This document shows, one piece after another, positions 1-8,510 of a stretch of 64,000 nt of DNA. Origin of the DNA: Nocardiopsis_B sediminis. GTDB taxonomy: Bacteria; Actinomycetota; Actinomycetes; Streptosporangiales; Streptosporangiaceae. The notes beneath the pieces were generated by a model. It was not told the origin of the DNA. It did no database searches and saw only the letters and a list, made by a program, of their open reading frames with translations. Position numbers and translations under genes: made by a program. The stretch covers positions 62,001 through 126,000 of the forward strand of contig NZ_JBHSBH010000004.1 in assembly GCF_042650565.1 (NCBI RefSeq), read 5' to 3'. Within the stretch, counting starts at the first letter, position 1; the number at the start of each line of letters is the position of its first letter.

Positions 1-1
1 C

Positions 2-1480
2 GGCCAGCGCCTGTTCGTCAACGGGGTGCTGCTCAGCCTGGCGCCGCTGGTCGTGGTCGCCATGGCGCACTCGGTGTGGCTGGTTCCGCTGTTCTCGCTG
101 CCCCTGATCGCCCTCTACTCCAGCGCCACCCTCTCGGTGAAGCGCGAGCACCAGGCCAACCATGACGAGCTCACCGGCCTGGCCAACCGCAAGCTGCTGA
201 TCGTCCGCACCCAGGAGGCCCTGGCAGAGGCCCAGCAGCGCAAGCAGCGCGTCGGCCTGCTCCTGCTCGACCTGGACCGGTTCAAGGAGGTCAACGACAC
301 CCTGGGCCACCCCACCGGCGACCGCCTGCTCCAGACCGTCGCCCGCCGCCTCACCCACAGCGTGCGCCCGGGCGACCTCGTCGCGCGCCTGGGCGGCGAC
401 GAGTTCGCCGTGCTGCTGCCGCAGGTGCGCGACTCCGCCTCCGCCCGCGAGGTCGCCACCCGGCTGCGGGTGTCCCTGGCCGAGCCCATGCGCCTCGACG
501 GCATGGACTTCGACCTCGAGGCCAGCGTCGGCATCGCGCTCTACCCCAACCATGCGCCCGACTTCGAATTGCTCATGCAGCGCGCCGACGTCGCGATGTA
601 CGTCGCCAAGGAGCACCGCACCGGGGTCGAGCTCTACGCGCCGCACAAGGACCGCAACTCCACCGCGCGGCTGAGCCTGTTCGGGGAGCTGCGCCGCGCC
701 CTGGTCGAAGACGAGCTGGAGATGTTCTACCAGCCCAAGGTGCGCCTGTCCGACCGCCGGGCGGTGGGGCTGGAGGCCCTGGTCCGCTGGCGGCACCCGC
801 AGCGGGGGGTGCTGCCGCCCGAGGAGTTCGTCCCCATGGTGGAGCAGTCCTACCTGATGCGCAGCTTCACCCACGAGGTGATGGAGCAGACCCTGCCGCG
901 CATCGCGCGCTGGGGGGCCGAGGGCTTCGACGTCCCCGTCTCGGTCAACCTGTCCGCGCGGGAGCTGCTCGACCCCACGCTGCCCGACATCGTCGCCGCC
1001 GGGCTGCGCCGCCACGGCGTGCGCCCCGACCGCCTGCGCCTGGAGATCAGCGAACGCGTGATGGTGGCCGAGGCCGACGCCGTCACCCCCACCATCCTGG
1101 CGCTGGCCGACCTGGGGGTCTCGCTGTCGCTGGACGACTTCGGCACCGGCTACTTCACCCTCGCGCGGCTCAAGGGGCTGCCGGTCGAGGAGATCAAGAT
1201 CGACGAATCGTTCGTGCGGCGCAGCGTCGCCGACCCCGACGGCCGGGTGATCGTGGAGTCGGCCGTCGACCTGGTGGGCACCCTGGGCATGCACGCGGTG
1301 GCCGAGGGGGTCGAGACCGCGGCCGTCGCCGAGGCCATGCGCGCCATGGGCTGTTACGCCGCCCAGGGGCGGTTCTTCGCCCCGCCGCTGGAGGCCGGCG
1401 ACGTGTCGGCGTGGCTGCGGCGCAACGAGCGCCACGGCGACCAGGACCAGCCGGCCCAGGAGCACACCGGGTCGATCTGA
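2..1480 (+). CDS. GGDEF-EAL cyclic-di-GMP turnover protein (5' end outside window)
   Basis: The reading frame is open from base 2, so the N-terminus lies upstream of the window; GTG at 26 is only the first internal start-like codon. The visible 492 residues begin with two hydrophobic, membrane-like segments, then a GGDEF domain (motif RLGGDEFAVLL near visible residue 131) and an EAL domain (EALVRWRHP, DDFGTGY, KIDESFV, AEGVE). An RxxD inhibitory site (RPGD) sits five residues before GGDEF, as in feedback-inhibited diguanylate cyclases. Both active-site signatures look intact, so the protein could make and degrade cyclic di-GMP; which activity dominates cannot be read from sequence. The gene ends 58 bases before a convergent FAD oxidase gene. 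Confidence 0.93.
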   Translation, partial: GQRLFVNGVLLSLAPLVVVAMAHSVWLVPLFSLPLIALYSSATLSVKREHQANHDELTGLANRKLLIVRTQEALAEAQQRKQRVGLLLLDLDRFKEVNDTLGHPTGDRLLQTVARRLTHSVRPGDLVARLGGDEFAVLLPQVRDSASAREVATRLRVSLAEPMRLDGMDFDLEASVGIALYPNHAPDFELLMQRADVAMYVAKEHRTGVELYAPHKDRNSTARLSLFGELRRALVEDELEMFYQPKVRLSDRRAVGLEALVRWRHPQRGVLPPEEFVPMVEQSYLMRSFTHEVMEQTLPRIARWGAEGFDVPVSVNLSARELLDPTLPDIVAAGLRRHGVRPDRLRLEISERVMVAEADAVTPTILALADLGVSLSLDDFGTGYFTLARLKGLPVEEIKIDESFVRRSVADPDGRVIVESAVDLVGTLGMHAVAEGVETAAVAEAMRAMGCYAAQGRFFAPPLEAGDVSAWLRRNERHGDQDQPAQEHTGSI

Positions 1481-1538
1481 CGGCGGGCGGGGGCGGCCGG
1501 GAGCCGGCCGCCCCCTTCGCGGGCCGCGGTTGCGGGGG

Positions 1539-3074
1539 TCAGTCCGCGGGCTCCACGGACAGCGCGTGCCGGAACACCCCGCGGGGGTCCCACGCGGCCT
1601 TGACCCGCTGCAACCGCGGGTAGTTGTCCTCGTAGTAGAGGGTCGGCCAGGGCTCGCCTGATGTGTTGCGCTCGGGGTCGGCCAGGTCGGTGTCGGGGTA
1701 GTTGATGAAGGCCCCGCCGTTGACCTCATCGGGCAGCGGCACCCCGCCGGTGTCGGCGTACATGTCCCGGTAGCACTCGCGGATCCACGCCAGGTGGCCG
1801 GGCGCGTCCTCCGGGTCCTTCCACGACACCAGGTAGGACAGCTTCAGCACCGAGTCGCGCGCCGGCATGGCGGTCGCGTCCGCGGCGACCTCGTTGACCC
1901 GGCCGCCGTAGGTGTTCAGCGAGACGCTGCCGCCGATCACGTCGGTGTCGGTGCGGGTGAGGTGGTGGTACAGGGTGGCGATCTGGCGGTCGGTGAAGCG
2001 GCGGCGCAGGTGCGCGGCCTTGATCTTCAGGTGCCAGTCGCCGACGCTGTCGCCGGGGCCCTTGAGCGCCGCCGTCAGCCAGGGCAGCCGTCTGGTCCGC
2101 AGCCCGCTGGGCTCGGCCACCCCGGCGCCGACCGCGTCGATGTGCTCCTTGAGCAGCCGCTCGTCCTCACCGGGCTCCGCCGCCACCTGGCCGACCATCA
2201 TGTGCACCCCGGCGGCGCGGCGCAGCAGCACGAATTCGCTGTAGAGCCCCGCCGCCTCGTCGCCGTCCCCGCTGTGGGCCTCGGCCCACTCCCCGTGGTT
2301 GCGCACCATGCGGGTGAAGGCCTCCCGGTCCATGCCGTCCCAGCTCCACTCGGCGCTGAACGTCAGCACCGTGGCGGGCGGGGCCGGGAGCAGCCGCTCC
2401 GGGGGCAGGTCGGGGGAGGCGTCCGGTGAGCGGAACCAGTAGCGGGTGATGACGCCGAAGTTCCCGCCGCCCCCGCCGGTGTGCGCCCACCACAGGTCCC
2501 GGTTGGGGTCGGACTCCTCGCGGGTGGCGATGACGCTGCGCGCCCGCCCGCCGGCGTCGACGACGACCACTTCGACCGCGTAGAGGTGGTCGACCACCAG
2601 GCCGTGCAGCCGGCACAGCGGCCCGTACCCGCCGCCGACCACGTGCCCGCCCGCGCCGACCTCGGGGCAGTAGCCCGCGGGGATGGTCACGCCCCATCCG
2701 AGGTAGAGGCGCCGGTAGGCCTCGGCGAGCGTGGCACCGGCCTCGACCGCGAAGGCGCGCAGCCCGGGGTCGAAGTAGACCCGCGTCATGTCGGAGAGGT
2801 CGATGACCGCCCGCACCTCGGGGTTGTCGACGAGGTCCTCGAAACAGCACCCCCCGCTGCGCGGGGCGATCCGTTTCCCGGAGGCGACCGCCTCCTGGAC
2901 GGCGCTGACGACCTGCTGGGTCGAGCCCACCACGTAGACCCGGTCGGGCTCGCCGTTGAAGCGGTTGCTCGCTCCGCGGGTCACCAGGTGGTCGTAGCGG
3001 GGGTCGTCGGGCCCGATGCGCACGGGGCCGGGGGCGGGCAGGTGGTCGGGGATCCGGTAGGTGAGCTGGCTCAT
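1539..3074 (-). CDS. FAD-linked oxidase, berberine-bridge (BBE) family
   Basis: A 511-residue protein with an N-terminal FAD_binding_4 fold (GGYGPLCRLHGLVVDHL region) and a C-terminal BBE segment with the typical NYPRL-x-VK-x-x-WDP pattern. The family oxidises alcohols, sugars or secondary metabolites with oxygen. In bicovalent members FAD is tied to a His in SGGH and a Cys in GxCPxVGxGG. Here the Cys is present (GYCPEVGAGGH, Cys136) but the SGGH position reads SGGCC, with Cys76 in place of His. The ATG at 3074 is chosen because a GGGAAAGG ribosome site precedes it and homology begins just after; the open frame continues further upstream without recognisable sequence. Substrate unknown. Confidence 0.88.
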   Translation of the reverse strand: MSQLTYRIPDHLPAPGPVRIGPDDPRYDHLVTRGASNRFNGEPDRVYVVGSTQQVVSAVQEAVASGKRIAPRSGGCCFEDLVDNPEVRAVIDLSDMTRVYFDPGLRAFAVEAGATLAEAYRRLYLGWGVTIPAGYCPEVGAGGHVVGGGYGPLCRLHGLVVDHLYAVEVVVVDAGGRARSVIATREESDPNRDLWWAHTGGGGGNFGVITRYWFRSPDASPDLPPERLLPAPPATVLTFSAEWSWDGMDREAFTRMVRNHGEWAEAHSGDGDEAAGLYSEFVLLRRAAGVHMMVGQVAAEPGEDERLLKEHIDAVGAGVAEPSGLRTRRLPWLTAALKGPGDSVGDWHLKIKAAHLRRRFTDRQIATLYHHLTRTDTDVIGGSVSLNTYGGRVNEVAADATAMPARDSVLKLSYLVSWKDPEDAPGHLAWIRECYRDMYADTGGVPLPDEVNGGAFINYPDTDLADPERNTSGEPWPTLYYEDNYPRLQRVKAAWDPRGVFRHALSVEPAD

Positions 3075-3183
3075 GGCTCGGCCTTTCCCTTGGGGCGAAG
3101 GGGGATGCAGGAAGGTGGTCGGCGTCGCCGTCAACCTACGAGGCGTGAAGTGGGGAGTTAATAAGGCCAAGTCGTGTGTGGCC

Positions 3184-3287
3184 GGTGGTGGTACCACCAC
3201 CACGCTCCGTGCCTGCCGGAACACGCGGTTCCGGCGGATGTGAGATGGGATACACGGGACATACGCGGGTGTTCCACGCGGTGGAAC
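3184..3287. promoter_or_regulatory. Cluster of three perfect palindromes between the FAD oxidase and gatC
   Basis: Three perfect inverted repeats lie in the 345-base divergent region: GGTGGTGGTACCACCACC at 3184-3201, GCCGGAAC-ACGCG-GTTCCGGC at 3215-3235, and GTTCCAC-GCG-GTGGAAC at 3271-3287. The last two share a GGAAC/GTTCC half-site. They sit upstream of the minus-strand oxidase, so they may be operators for it; no regulator gene is adjacent. No ORF in the gap is convincing. Confidence 0.4.
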
Positions 3288-3374
3288 GGGGCGGGCGGGG
3301 GCGGCCGTCCGCGGACCGCCGACGGCGGCGCGGGCGGGGCGGCGCATCCGACGACGCCCCGTCCCGCGCCCCCA

Positions 3375-3380
3375 TAGGAT
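3375..3380 (+). promoter_or_regulatory. Candidate -10 box for gatCA
   Basis: TAGGAT lies 40 bases before the gatC ATG and resembles other TAGNNT boxes in this window. I see no good -35 match, so this is a weak call. Confidence 0.3.
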
Positions 3381-3419
3381 TGGGGCGTCCGCACCCACCG
3401 AAGAAACGGTTTGCCGAAC

Positions 3420-3719
3420 ATGTCCGCCATCACCCGCGATGAGGTCGCTCACCTCGCCCGGCTGTCGCGGCTGGCGCTGCACGAGGACGAGCTCGACCGG
3501 CTCGCCGCCCAGCTCGACGAGATCATCTCCGCTGTGGCCAAGGTGCAGGAGGTCGCCAAGGGCGACATCCCGCCGACCTCGCACGCCCTGCCGCTGACCA
3601 ACGTCTACCGCACCGACGAGGCCCGGCCGGGGCTGACCCCCGACCAGGCGCTGGCGGGCGCGCCCGCGGTCGAGGATCAGCGCTTCCGCGTCCCGCAGAT
3701 CCTGGGGGAGGAAGAATGA
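3420..3719 (+). CDS. gatC: Asp-tRNA(Asn)/Glu-tRNA(Gln) amidotransferase subunit C
   Basis: A 99-residue GatC, the small subunit that wraps around GatA and stabilises the GatCAB complex. The opening TRDEVAHLARLSRLAL and the central P-x-T-H-x-LPLTNVYRTDE segment are typical of the family. ATG at 3420 gives the normal N-terminus; a TTG three codons earlier is possible. The stop overlaps the gatA start (ATGA at 3716-3719), so the two are translationally coupled. Confidence 0.96.
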   Translation: MSAITRDEVAHLARLSRLALHEDELDRLAAQLDEIISAVAKVQEVAKGDIPPTSHALPLTNVYRTDEARPGLTPDQALAGAPAVEDQRFRVPQILGEEE

Positions 3720-5218
3720 CGGGCACCGATCTGGTCCGGATGGGCGCGGCCGAGCTGGGCGCCGCCATCGCCTCCGGCGCCACCTCGTCGGTCGAGGCCA
3801 CCGAGGCCTACCTCGACCGGATCGACGGCGTCGACGGCGACATCCACGCGTTCCTGCACGTCGACCGCTCCACCGCGGTGGAGCAGGCCCGCCGGGTCGA
3901 CGCCCGCCGCGCCGCGGGCGAGGAGCTGGGCCCGCTCGCCGGCGTTCCGGTCGCGCACAAGGACGTGTTCTCCACCTCCGACATGCCCACCACCGCCGCC
4001 TCCAAGATCCTGGAGGGCTGGCGGCCCCCCTTCGACGCCACCGTCACCGCGCGGCTGCGCGAGGCCGGGCTCGTCATCCTGGGCAAGACCAACATGGACG
4101 AGTTCGCCATGGGCTCCTCCACCGAGAACTCCGCCTACGGCATCACCCGCAACCCGTGGGACCTCACCCGCATCCCCGGCGGGTCCTCGGGCGGGTCCTC
4201 GGCCGCCGTGGCCGCCTTCGAGGCCCCCCTGGCCACCGGCACCGACACCGGCGGGTCGATCCGCCAGCCCGCGGCCGTGTGCGGCCTGGTCGGCGCCAAG
4301 CCCACCTACGGCGGCTCCTCCCGCTACGGCCTGATCGCCTTCGCGTCGTCGCTGGACACCCCCGGCCCCTTCGCCCGCAACGTGCTCGACGCCGCGCTGC
4401 TGCACGAGGCGTTCTCGGGGCACGACCCCCGCGACTCCACCTCCATCGACGCCCCCGTGCCGCCGGTGGCCGAGGCGGCGCGCCGCGCCGACGTCGAGGG
4501 CCTGCGGATCGGCGTCGTCAAGGAGCTGGGCGGCGAGGGCTACCAGCCCGGTGTCCTCCAGCGCTTCACCGAGTCGGTCGAGCTGCTGGAGTCGCTGGGC
4601 GCCAAGGTCGTCGAGGTGTCCTGCCCCAACTTCGACGCCGCGCTGGCCGCCTACTACCTGATCGCGCCGAGCGAGTGCTCCTCGAACCTGGCCCGGTTCG
4701 ACGCCATGCGCTACGGGCTGCGCGTCGGCGACGACGACTCCCGCAGCGCCGAGGAGGTCATGTCGCTGACCCGCGCCGAGGGGTTCGGGCCCGAGGTCAA
4801 GCGGCGGATCATCCTGGGCACCTACGCCCTGTCCAGCGGGTACTACGACGCCTACTACGGGTCGGCGCAGCAGGTGCGCACGCTGATCAAGCGCGACTTC
4901 GACGCCGCGTTCGACAACGTCGACGTCCTCGTCTCGCCCACCACGCCCACCACGGCGTTCCCGCTCGGCGAGCGCAGCGACGACCCCATGGCCATGTACC
5001 TGGCCGACCTGTGCACCATCCCGGCCAACCTCGCGGGCAACGCCGCCCTGTCGGTGCCCTGCGGGCTGGCCCCCGAGGACGGCCTGCCGGTCGGGTTGCA
5101 GATCATGGCCCCGGCGCTGGCCGACGACCGCACCTACCGCGTGGGTGCGGCGGTCGAGGCCGCCCTCGCCGACCGCAACGGCGGCCCGCTGCTCTCCCGC
5201 AGCGCCTACGCCGTCTAG
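3716..5218 (+). CDS. gatA: Asp-tRNA(Asn)/Glu-tRNA(Gln) amidotransferase subunit A
   Basis: A 500-residue amidase, full length for GatA. It releases ammonia from glutamine and passes it to GatB to convert Glu-tRNA(Gln) to Gln-tRNA(Gln), or Asp-tRNA(Asn) to Asn-tRNA(Asn). The Ser-cisSer-Lys triad is visible: Lys in VAHKDVF (about residue 82), the glycine/serine-rich GGSSGGSSAA (about 155) and nucleophilic Ser in TGTDTGGSIRQPA (about 180). It overlaps gatC by four bases. gatB is separated from this pair by two thioester-protein genes on the other strand. Confidence 0.97.
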   Translation: MTGTDLVRMGAAELGAAIASGATSSVEATEAYLDRIDGVDGDIHAFLHVDRSTAVEQARRVDARRAAGEELGPLAGVPVAHKDVFSTSDMPTTAASKILEGWRPPFDATVTARLREAGLVILGKTNMDEFAMGSSTENSAYGITRNPWDLTRIPGGSSGGSSAAVAAFEAPLATGTDTGGSIRQPAAVCGLVGAKPTYGGSSRYGLIAFASSLDTPGPFARNVLDAALLHEAFSGHDPRDSTSIDAPVPPVAEAARRADVEGLRIGVVKELGGEGYQPGVLQRFTESVELLESLGAKVVEVSCPNFDAALAAYYLIAPSECSSNLARFDAMRYGLRVGDDDSRSAEEVMSLTRAEGFGPEVKRRIILGTYALSSGYYDAYYGSAQQVRTLIKRDFDAAFDNVDVLVSPTTPTTAFPLGERSDDPMAMYLADLCTIPANLAGNAALSVPCGLAPEDGLPVGLQIMAPALADDRTYRVGAAVEAALADRNGGPLLSRSAYAV

Positions 5219-5279
5219 GTGTTCTGTCCTGTGAGGTAGCCGCCCCGCCCCGGGGCCCGGCCACCGGCAGAGGCACGAA

Positions 5280-5317
5280 AAACGCCCGCCGCCGTATCGC
5301 TACGGCGGCGGGCGTTT
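5280..5317. terminator. Bidirectional terminator between gatA and the first thioester protein gene
   Basis: A perfect 17-base stem (AAACGCCCGCCGCCGTA at 5280-5296, complement at 5301-5317) with a four-base loop. A-rich and T-rich ends flank the stem, so it can work for both convergent genes. Confidence 0.85.
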
Positions 5318-5346
5318 CGCCTTTCCCCCTCGCGGGGGAGGTGATG

Positions 5347-6552
5347 TTAGCCGTCGATGTCGTCGGCCGCGGCGGCGCTCTTGCGCTTGCGGCTGAAGTA
5401 CATCGCGGCGCCACCGGCGCCCAGGGCGGCCAGGCCCGCGGCGACCAGGCCGCCGATGGCGGCACCGGTCAGCGGCAGGTCACCGCCGGAGCTCGGCGGG
5501 GTCTGCTCGTCCGGGGTGCTCGGGCTCGGCGAGGGGCTGGGGGCCTCTTCGCTCGGGGTGGGCTCCGGCGACGGGGCCTCCTCGCTGGGCGAGGGGCTCG
5601 GCGCGGGCGCCTCGCCCTCGGTCCAGGTGACGGTGGCACCGGAGCCGACCTCGGCCTCGCCGCTCTCGGCGGTGATGAGGGTCTGGGTGGGGTCCTGGCC
5701 CTCGATGCCCTGGAACAGGCGGCCGGCGTGCACGTCGGTGGAGACCGACGCCGACACCGAGGCCTCGCCGGGCTCGGTGCCCTCGGGGACCTCGAAGCCG
5801 AAGGTGGTGCCGTTGGAGGCGGCGTCGATGGGCTCGCCGCTCTCCAGGTCGACCAGCTCGACGCCCTCGGGGGCGTCGAGGTTGAGCGGCACGGACTCGG
5901 CGCTGGTCTCGACGGTGAACTCGCCGATGGTGCTGCCGGCGGTGCCCTCGGCCGAGCCGGGGGTGATCCGCAGGGACGCGTCGGGCTCGCTGGTCTGCGG
6001 CAGGTCCTCGGCGTTGGTGGTGAGGTACTCGTAGAGGGCGGCGACGTTGCCGTCGTTGCCCTCGGCGAGCTCGATCCCGTTGCTGAAGTGCCAGATGGCG
6101 GCCTGGGTGCCGGCCAGCGCCTGGCGGTCGTTCAGCCCCTCGACACCGCTGGCCTCGGCGAGCTCGGCGACGCTGAGGGCCGGGAAGGAGTTCTGGAGGA
6201 TCCAGTGGACCTTGGCGGGCTCGCTGAAGTCGCCCTGGCCCGGGTAGTTGGCCCAGTCGTCCTCCTGGTAGTCCGCGTTGTTGCGGATGCTGGTCTCGAA
6301 GTCGATGCAGTAGGTCTGGAGGACCGTGCCGTCTTCGAGGGTCAGGTTGAACAGGGTGGTGCCGACGTTGCCCTGGTCGGTCTTGACCGTGATGCCGTCG
6401 AGGGCGTTGCCCGTGTAGCTGCCGCGAGCGCCGTCGGCGAGGGCCGGGGCGGCGGAGAACCCGAAGGCCAGGGAGGCCGCCGCGGTGACGGCGACGGCGG
6501 TGAGGACCCGGCCGCGGCGCTTGGCGGTGTGGGGGAGTTCAGTGTGGATCAA
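5347..6552 (-). CDS. Cell-wall-anchored thioester-domain surface protein, LPLTG type
   Basis: A 401-residue secreted protein. A basic N-terminus and hydrophobic signal peptide end near APALADG (residue 40). The thioester domain follows, with the bond-forming pair visible as Cys82 (TYCIDFE) and Gln150 (GTQAAIWHFSNG). Then comes a beta-rich region, a Pro/Ser/Glu-rich wall-spanning stretch (about 310-355), the sorting signal LPLTG at 359-363, a hydrophobic segment and a basic tail. Such domains form covalent bonds with host or substrate surfaces and are attached by sortase. The start is a TTG with a weak GGGA site; no better in-frame start is seen. It is paralogous to the gene at 7027-8196. Confidence 0.9.
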   Translation of the reverse strand: MIHTELPHTAKRRGRVLTAVAVTAAASLAFGFSAAPALADGARGSYTGNALDGITVKTDQGNVGTTLFNLTLEDGTVLQTYCIDFETSIRNNADYQEDDWANYPGQGDFSEPAKVHWILQNSFPALSVAELAEASGVEGLNDRQALAGTQAAIWHFSNGIELAEGNDGNVAALYEYLTTNAEDLPQTSEPDASLRITPGSAEGTAGSTIGEFTVETSAESVPLNLDAPEGVELVDLESGEPIDAASNGTTFGFEVPEGTEPGEASVSASVSTDVHAGRLFQGIEGQDPTQTLITAESGEAEVGSGATVTWTEGEAPAPSPSPSEEAPSPEPTPSEEAPSPSPSPSTPDEQTPPSSGGDLPLTGAAIGGLVAAGLAALGAGGAAMYFSRKRKSAAAADDIDG

Positions 6553-6781
6553 ATTGTGTCCCGGTGAGTTTTTGAGGAGAACCGGACATTGCTGTCACGC
6601 CAGTTCAGGGCGGTGGCAGCGGCGGCCGACCGGTGCGGGCACCCAGTGGTGAGGCGTACTCGCGCAATCCGGTGCGGTGTTCGGCCGATCGAATATCGGA
6701 CGCCTGAGGGGCGCGTCTGGTTGTCGTCGATTTGCGGCAGCGGGGGGCCGCGGCGACGAATCTCGACTACCGCACCGCCAG

Positions 6782-6810
6782 ATACTAGCGACCCGAATCC
6801 GGGGTTCCAA
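6782..6810 (-). promoter_or_regulatory. Promoter for the LPLTG thioester protein
   Basis: On the minus strand TTGGAA (6805-6810) and TAGTAT (6782-6787) are separated by exactly 17 bases, a good vegetative promoter. It implies a leader of about 220 bases. The rest of the 474-base stretch 6553-7026 holds no gene I can support; it is less G+C-rich than its surroundings. Confidence 0.6.
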
Positions 6811-7026
6811 CATGGTTCGCGGAATTCACACGAATCTGTTGCGTGGTGTCGGTTTCCGGAAGCTCCGGGGAGGGCAGAAAAGATCTTCCGTGCCTATACC
6901 GCACCGCCGCGGCCCCGCCAGGGGCCATCGGCCTTTCCCCGTCGGCCCGCAATTCGGGCGTGCCGCTAAACGGACCTTCGCCATCCTTAATGACCTGCGG
7001 AAATGGTGCCCGTGGTGCGTGCGGGG

Positions 7027-8196
7027 TCAGCGCTTCCTGCGCCGCGTCGCGTAAACCATCGCGGCGCCCGCCACCAGCAGCCCCGCGCCGATGGCGACGA
7101 GGGCGCCCGCCCAGGTCCCCGTGAACGCCAGGTCACGGTCGGGGCGCCGGTCGTCGGCGATGACGACCGGGGGCCGCGTCGGCGACGGCTCCGGGGCCGA
7201 GGGGGAGGGCGGGGACGCCGTCGCGGGCGGCTCCTCCGACGGGGGCGGGGCGGGCTCCTCCGCCGGGGCCGGCGAGGCGCTCCAGTCGACCTTCACGGTG
7301 GCCGTGCTGGGGGATACCGCCGGCTCGGCGGTCAGCAGCGGCTGTGTCTGCACGCCGTCGCGGCCGGTGAACAGCCGGCCCGGCTCGACGGTGGCGTCGT
7401 CGGCCTGCGCATAGACGGTCGCCACCCCGGCGGGGGCCGCGGGGTCGACGTGCAGGAAGAACTCCTCACCGTCGGCGGCCTGCGTGATCGTGGCGCCGTC
7501 GGCGTCGGCCAGCCGGAGCGCGGACCCGCCCTTGACCGACAGCTCGACGGGCCCGGTGTCGGTCGTGCGCACGGTCAGCGGCCCCAGCGGCAGCGCCGGA
7601 TCGCCGCCTTCCAGGCGGCCGGGGGATAGCTCCAGTGTGGGCCGGGGGTCGGGCAGCTCGCTGCGCCCGGCGGAGTCGACCAGGTACCGGTACAGGGCGC
7701 CCACGGCCGGGTGGTTGCCGCCGCCGCGCTCGCCGGGCCGCGCCGCGAGCTCGGTGCCGTTGGTGTAGTGCCACACGGCGGCCTGTGTGGCGGCGATCGC
7801 CCGCTCCTGGTCGAGCCCGGGCACCCCGCTCGCGGTGCCCAGGCGGTCGAGGTCAACGAGCGGGTAGGAGTTGCGCACGATCCAGTTGAGCGGCGCCGCG
7901 GCGCCGTCGGGGATCCCCTCGGCCCCGGCCAGGGGACCTTCGACATAGGTCACCTGCGGGTCGACGCTGATGCTGATGTCGGCGCAGTAGGCGGTGACGG
8001 ACACGCCGTCGTCGATGAGGATCCGGTACAGCGAGGTCTCGGCGGCCGCTCCGTCGGTCAGGCGCACGGTGGAGCCGGCGACGGGCGTCGGGTCGACCCG
8101 GGAGATGCCGTCGGCGGCGGTCGCGGGTGCGACCCCCGTGCCGATGGCCGCCGCGGCACAGAGCACCGCGGTCCAGCGCCGCGCGAAGCCGGGCAT
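7027..8196 (-). CDS. Cell-wall-anchored thioester-domain surface protein, LAFTG type
   Basis: A 389-residue paralogue of the neighbouring protein. It has a signal peptide (ending near APATAADG, residue 30), a thioester domain with Cys71 (AYCADIS) and Gln138 (ATQAAVWHYTNG), a Pro/Ser-rich linker, the sorting motif LAFTG at 356-360, a membrane segment and a TRRRKR tail. LAXTG is the class E sortase signal used in actinobacteria, whereas its neighbour has LPLTG. ATG at 8196 is preceded by AGGAG. Both genes point the same way and lie between gatA and gatB, interrupting the Gat gene set. No sortase gene is in the window. Confidence 0.9.
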   Translation of the reverse strand: MPGFARRWTAVLCAAAAIGTGVAPATAADGISRVDPTPVAGSTVRLTDGAAAETSLYRILIDDGVSVTAYCADISISVDPQVTYVEGPLAGAEGIPDGAAAPLNWIVRNSYPLVDLDRLGTASGVPGLDQERAIAATQAAVWHYTNGTELAARPGERGGGNHPAVGALYRYLVDSAGRSELPDPRPTLELSPGRLEGGDPALPLGPLTVRTTDTGPVELSVKGGSALRLADADGATITQAADGEEFFLHVDPAAPAGVATVYAQADDATVEPGRLFTGRDGVQTQPLLTAEPAVSPSTATVKVDWSASPAPAEEPAPPPSEEPPATASPPSPSAPEPSPTRPPVVIADDRRPDRDLAFTGTWAGALVAIGAGLLVAGAAMVYATRRRKR

Positions 8197-8385
8197 GGTG
8201 GTACGGCTCTCCTGGTGAGAGTGAGAAGGGAGGCGGCTGGATCAGGGATGCGGATTCCAGATTAACCGCCGGCACCCGAAAGCCCGGGCGTCGGCGCACG
8301 AGCGACGTCGAATCGTGTGCGTGCTGTGACCTGGAGTGTGCGCGGCCTCCTCACGGGCCTGTCCCCGCTCCCGTCCGGGCATCGG

Positions 8386-8391
8386 TAGGCT
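8386..8391 (+). promoter_or_regulatory. Candidate -10 box upstream of gatB
   Basis: TAGGCT, identical to the -10 box before gltX, lies 120 bases before the gatB ATG in a 314-base divergent gap. No clear -35 is seen. The gap holds no other supported feature apart from the ribosome site of the minus-strand gene. Confidence 0.35.
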
Positions 8392-8510
8392 GCTGGGTGT
8401 GCCCCCGCCGCCTGCCGATCCGCGGGGCACGGTCTCAACTGACTTCGACGCCCACGCCGCCGGGCAGCGCGCGGCGGGGCTCTTCGGATACGGAAACGGG
8501 TTGTGCGGCG

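Noticed and set aside
3234..3250. A GTGAGA half-site resembling the ilvB/leuB palindrome near the FAD oxidase.
   Set aside because: Only a half-site with no matching second arm; the region's other palindromes are of a different type.
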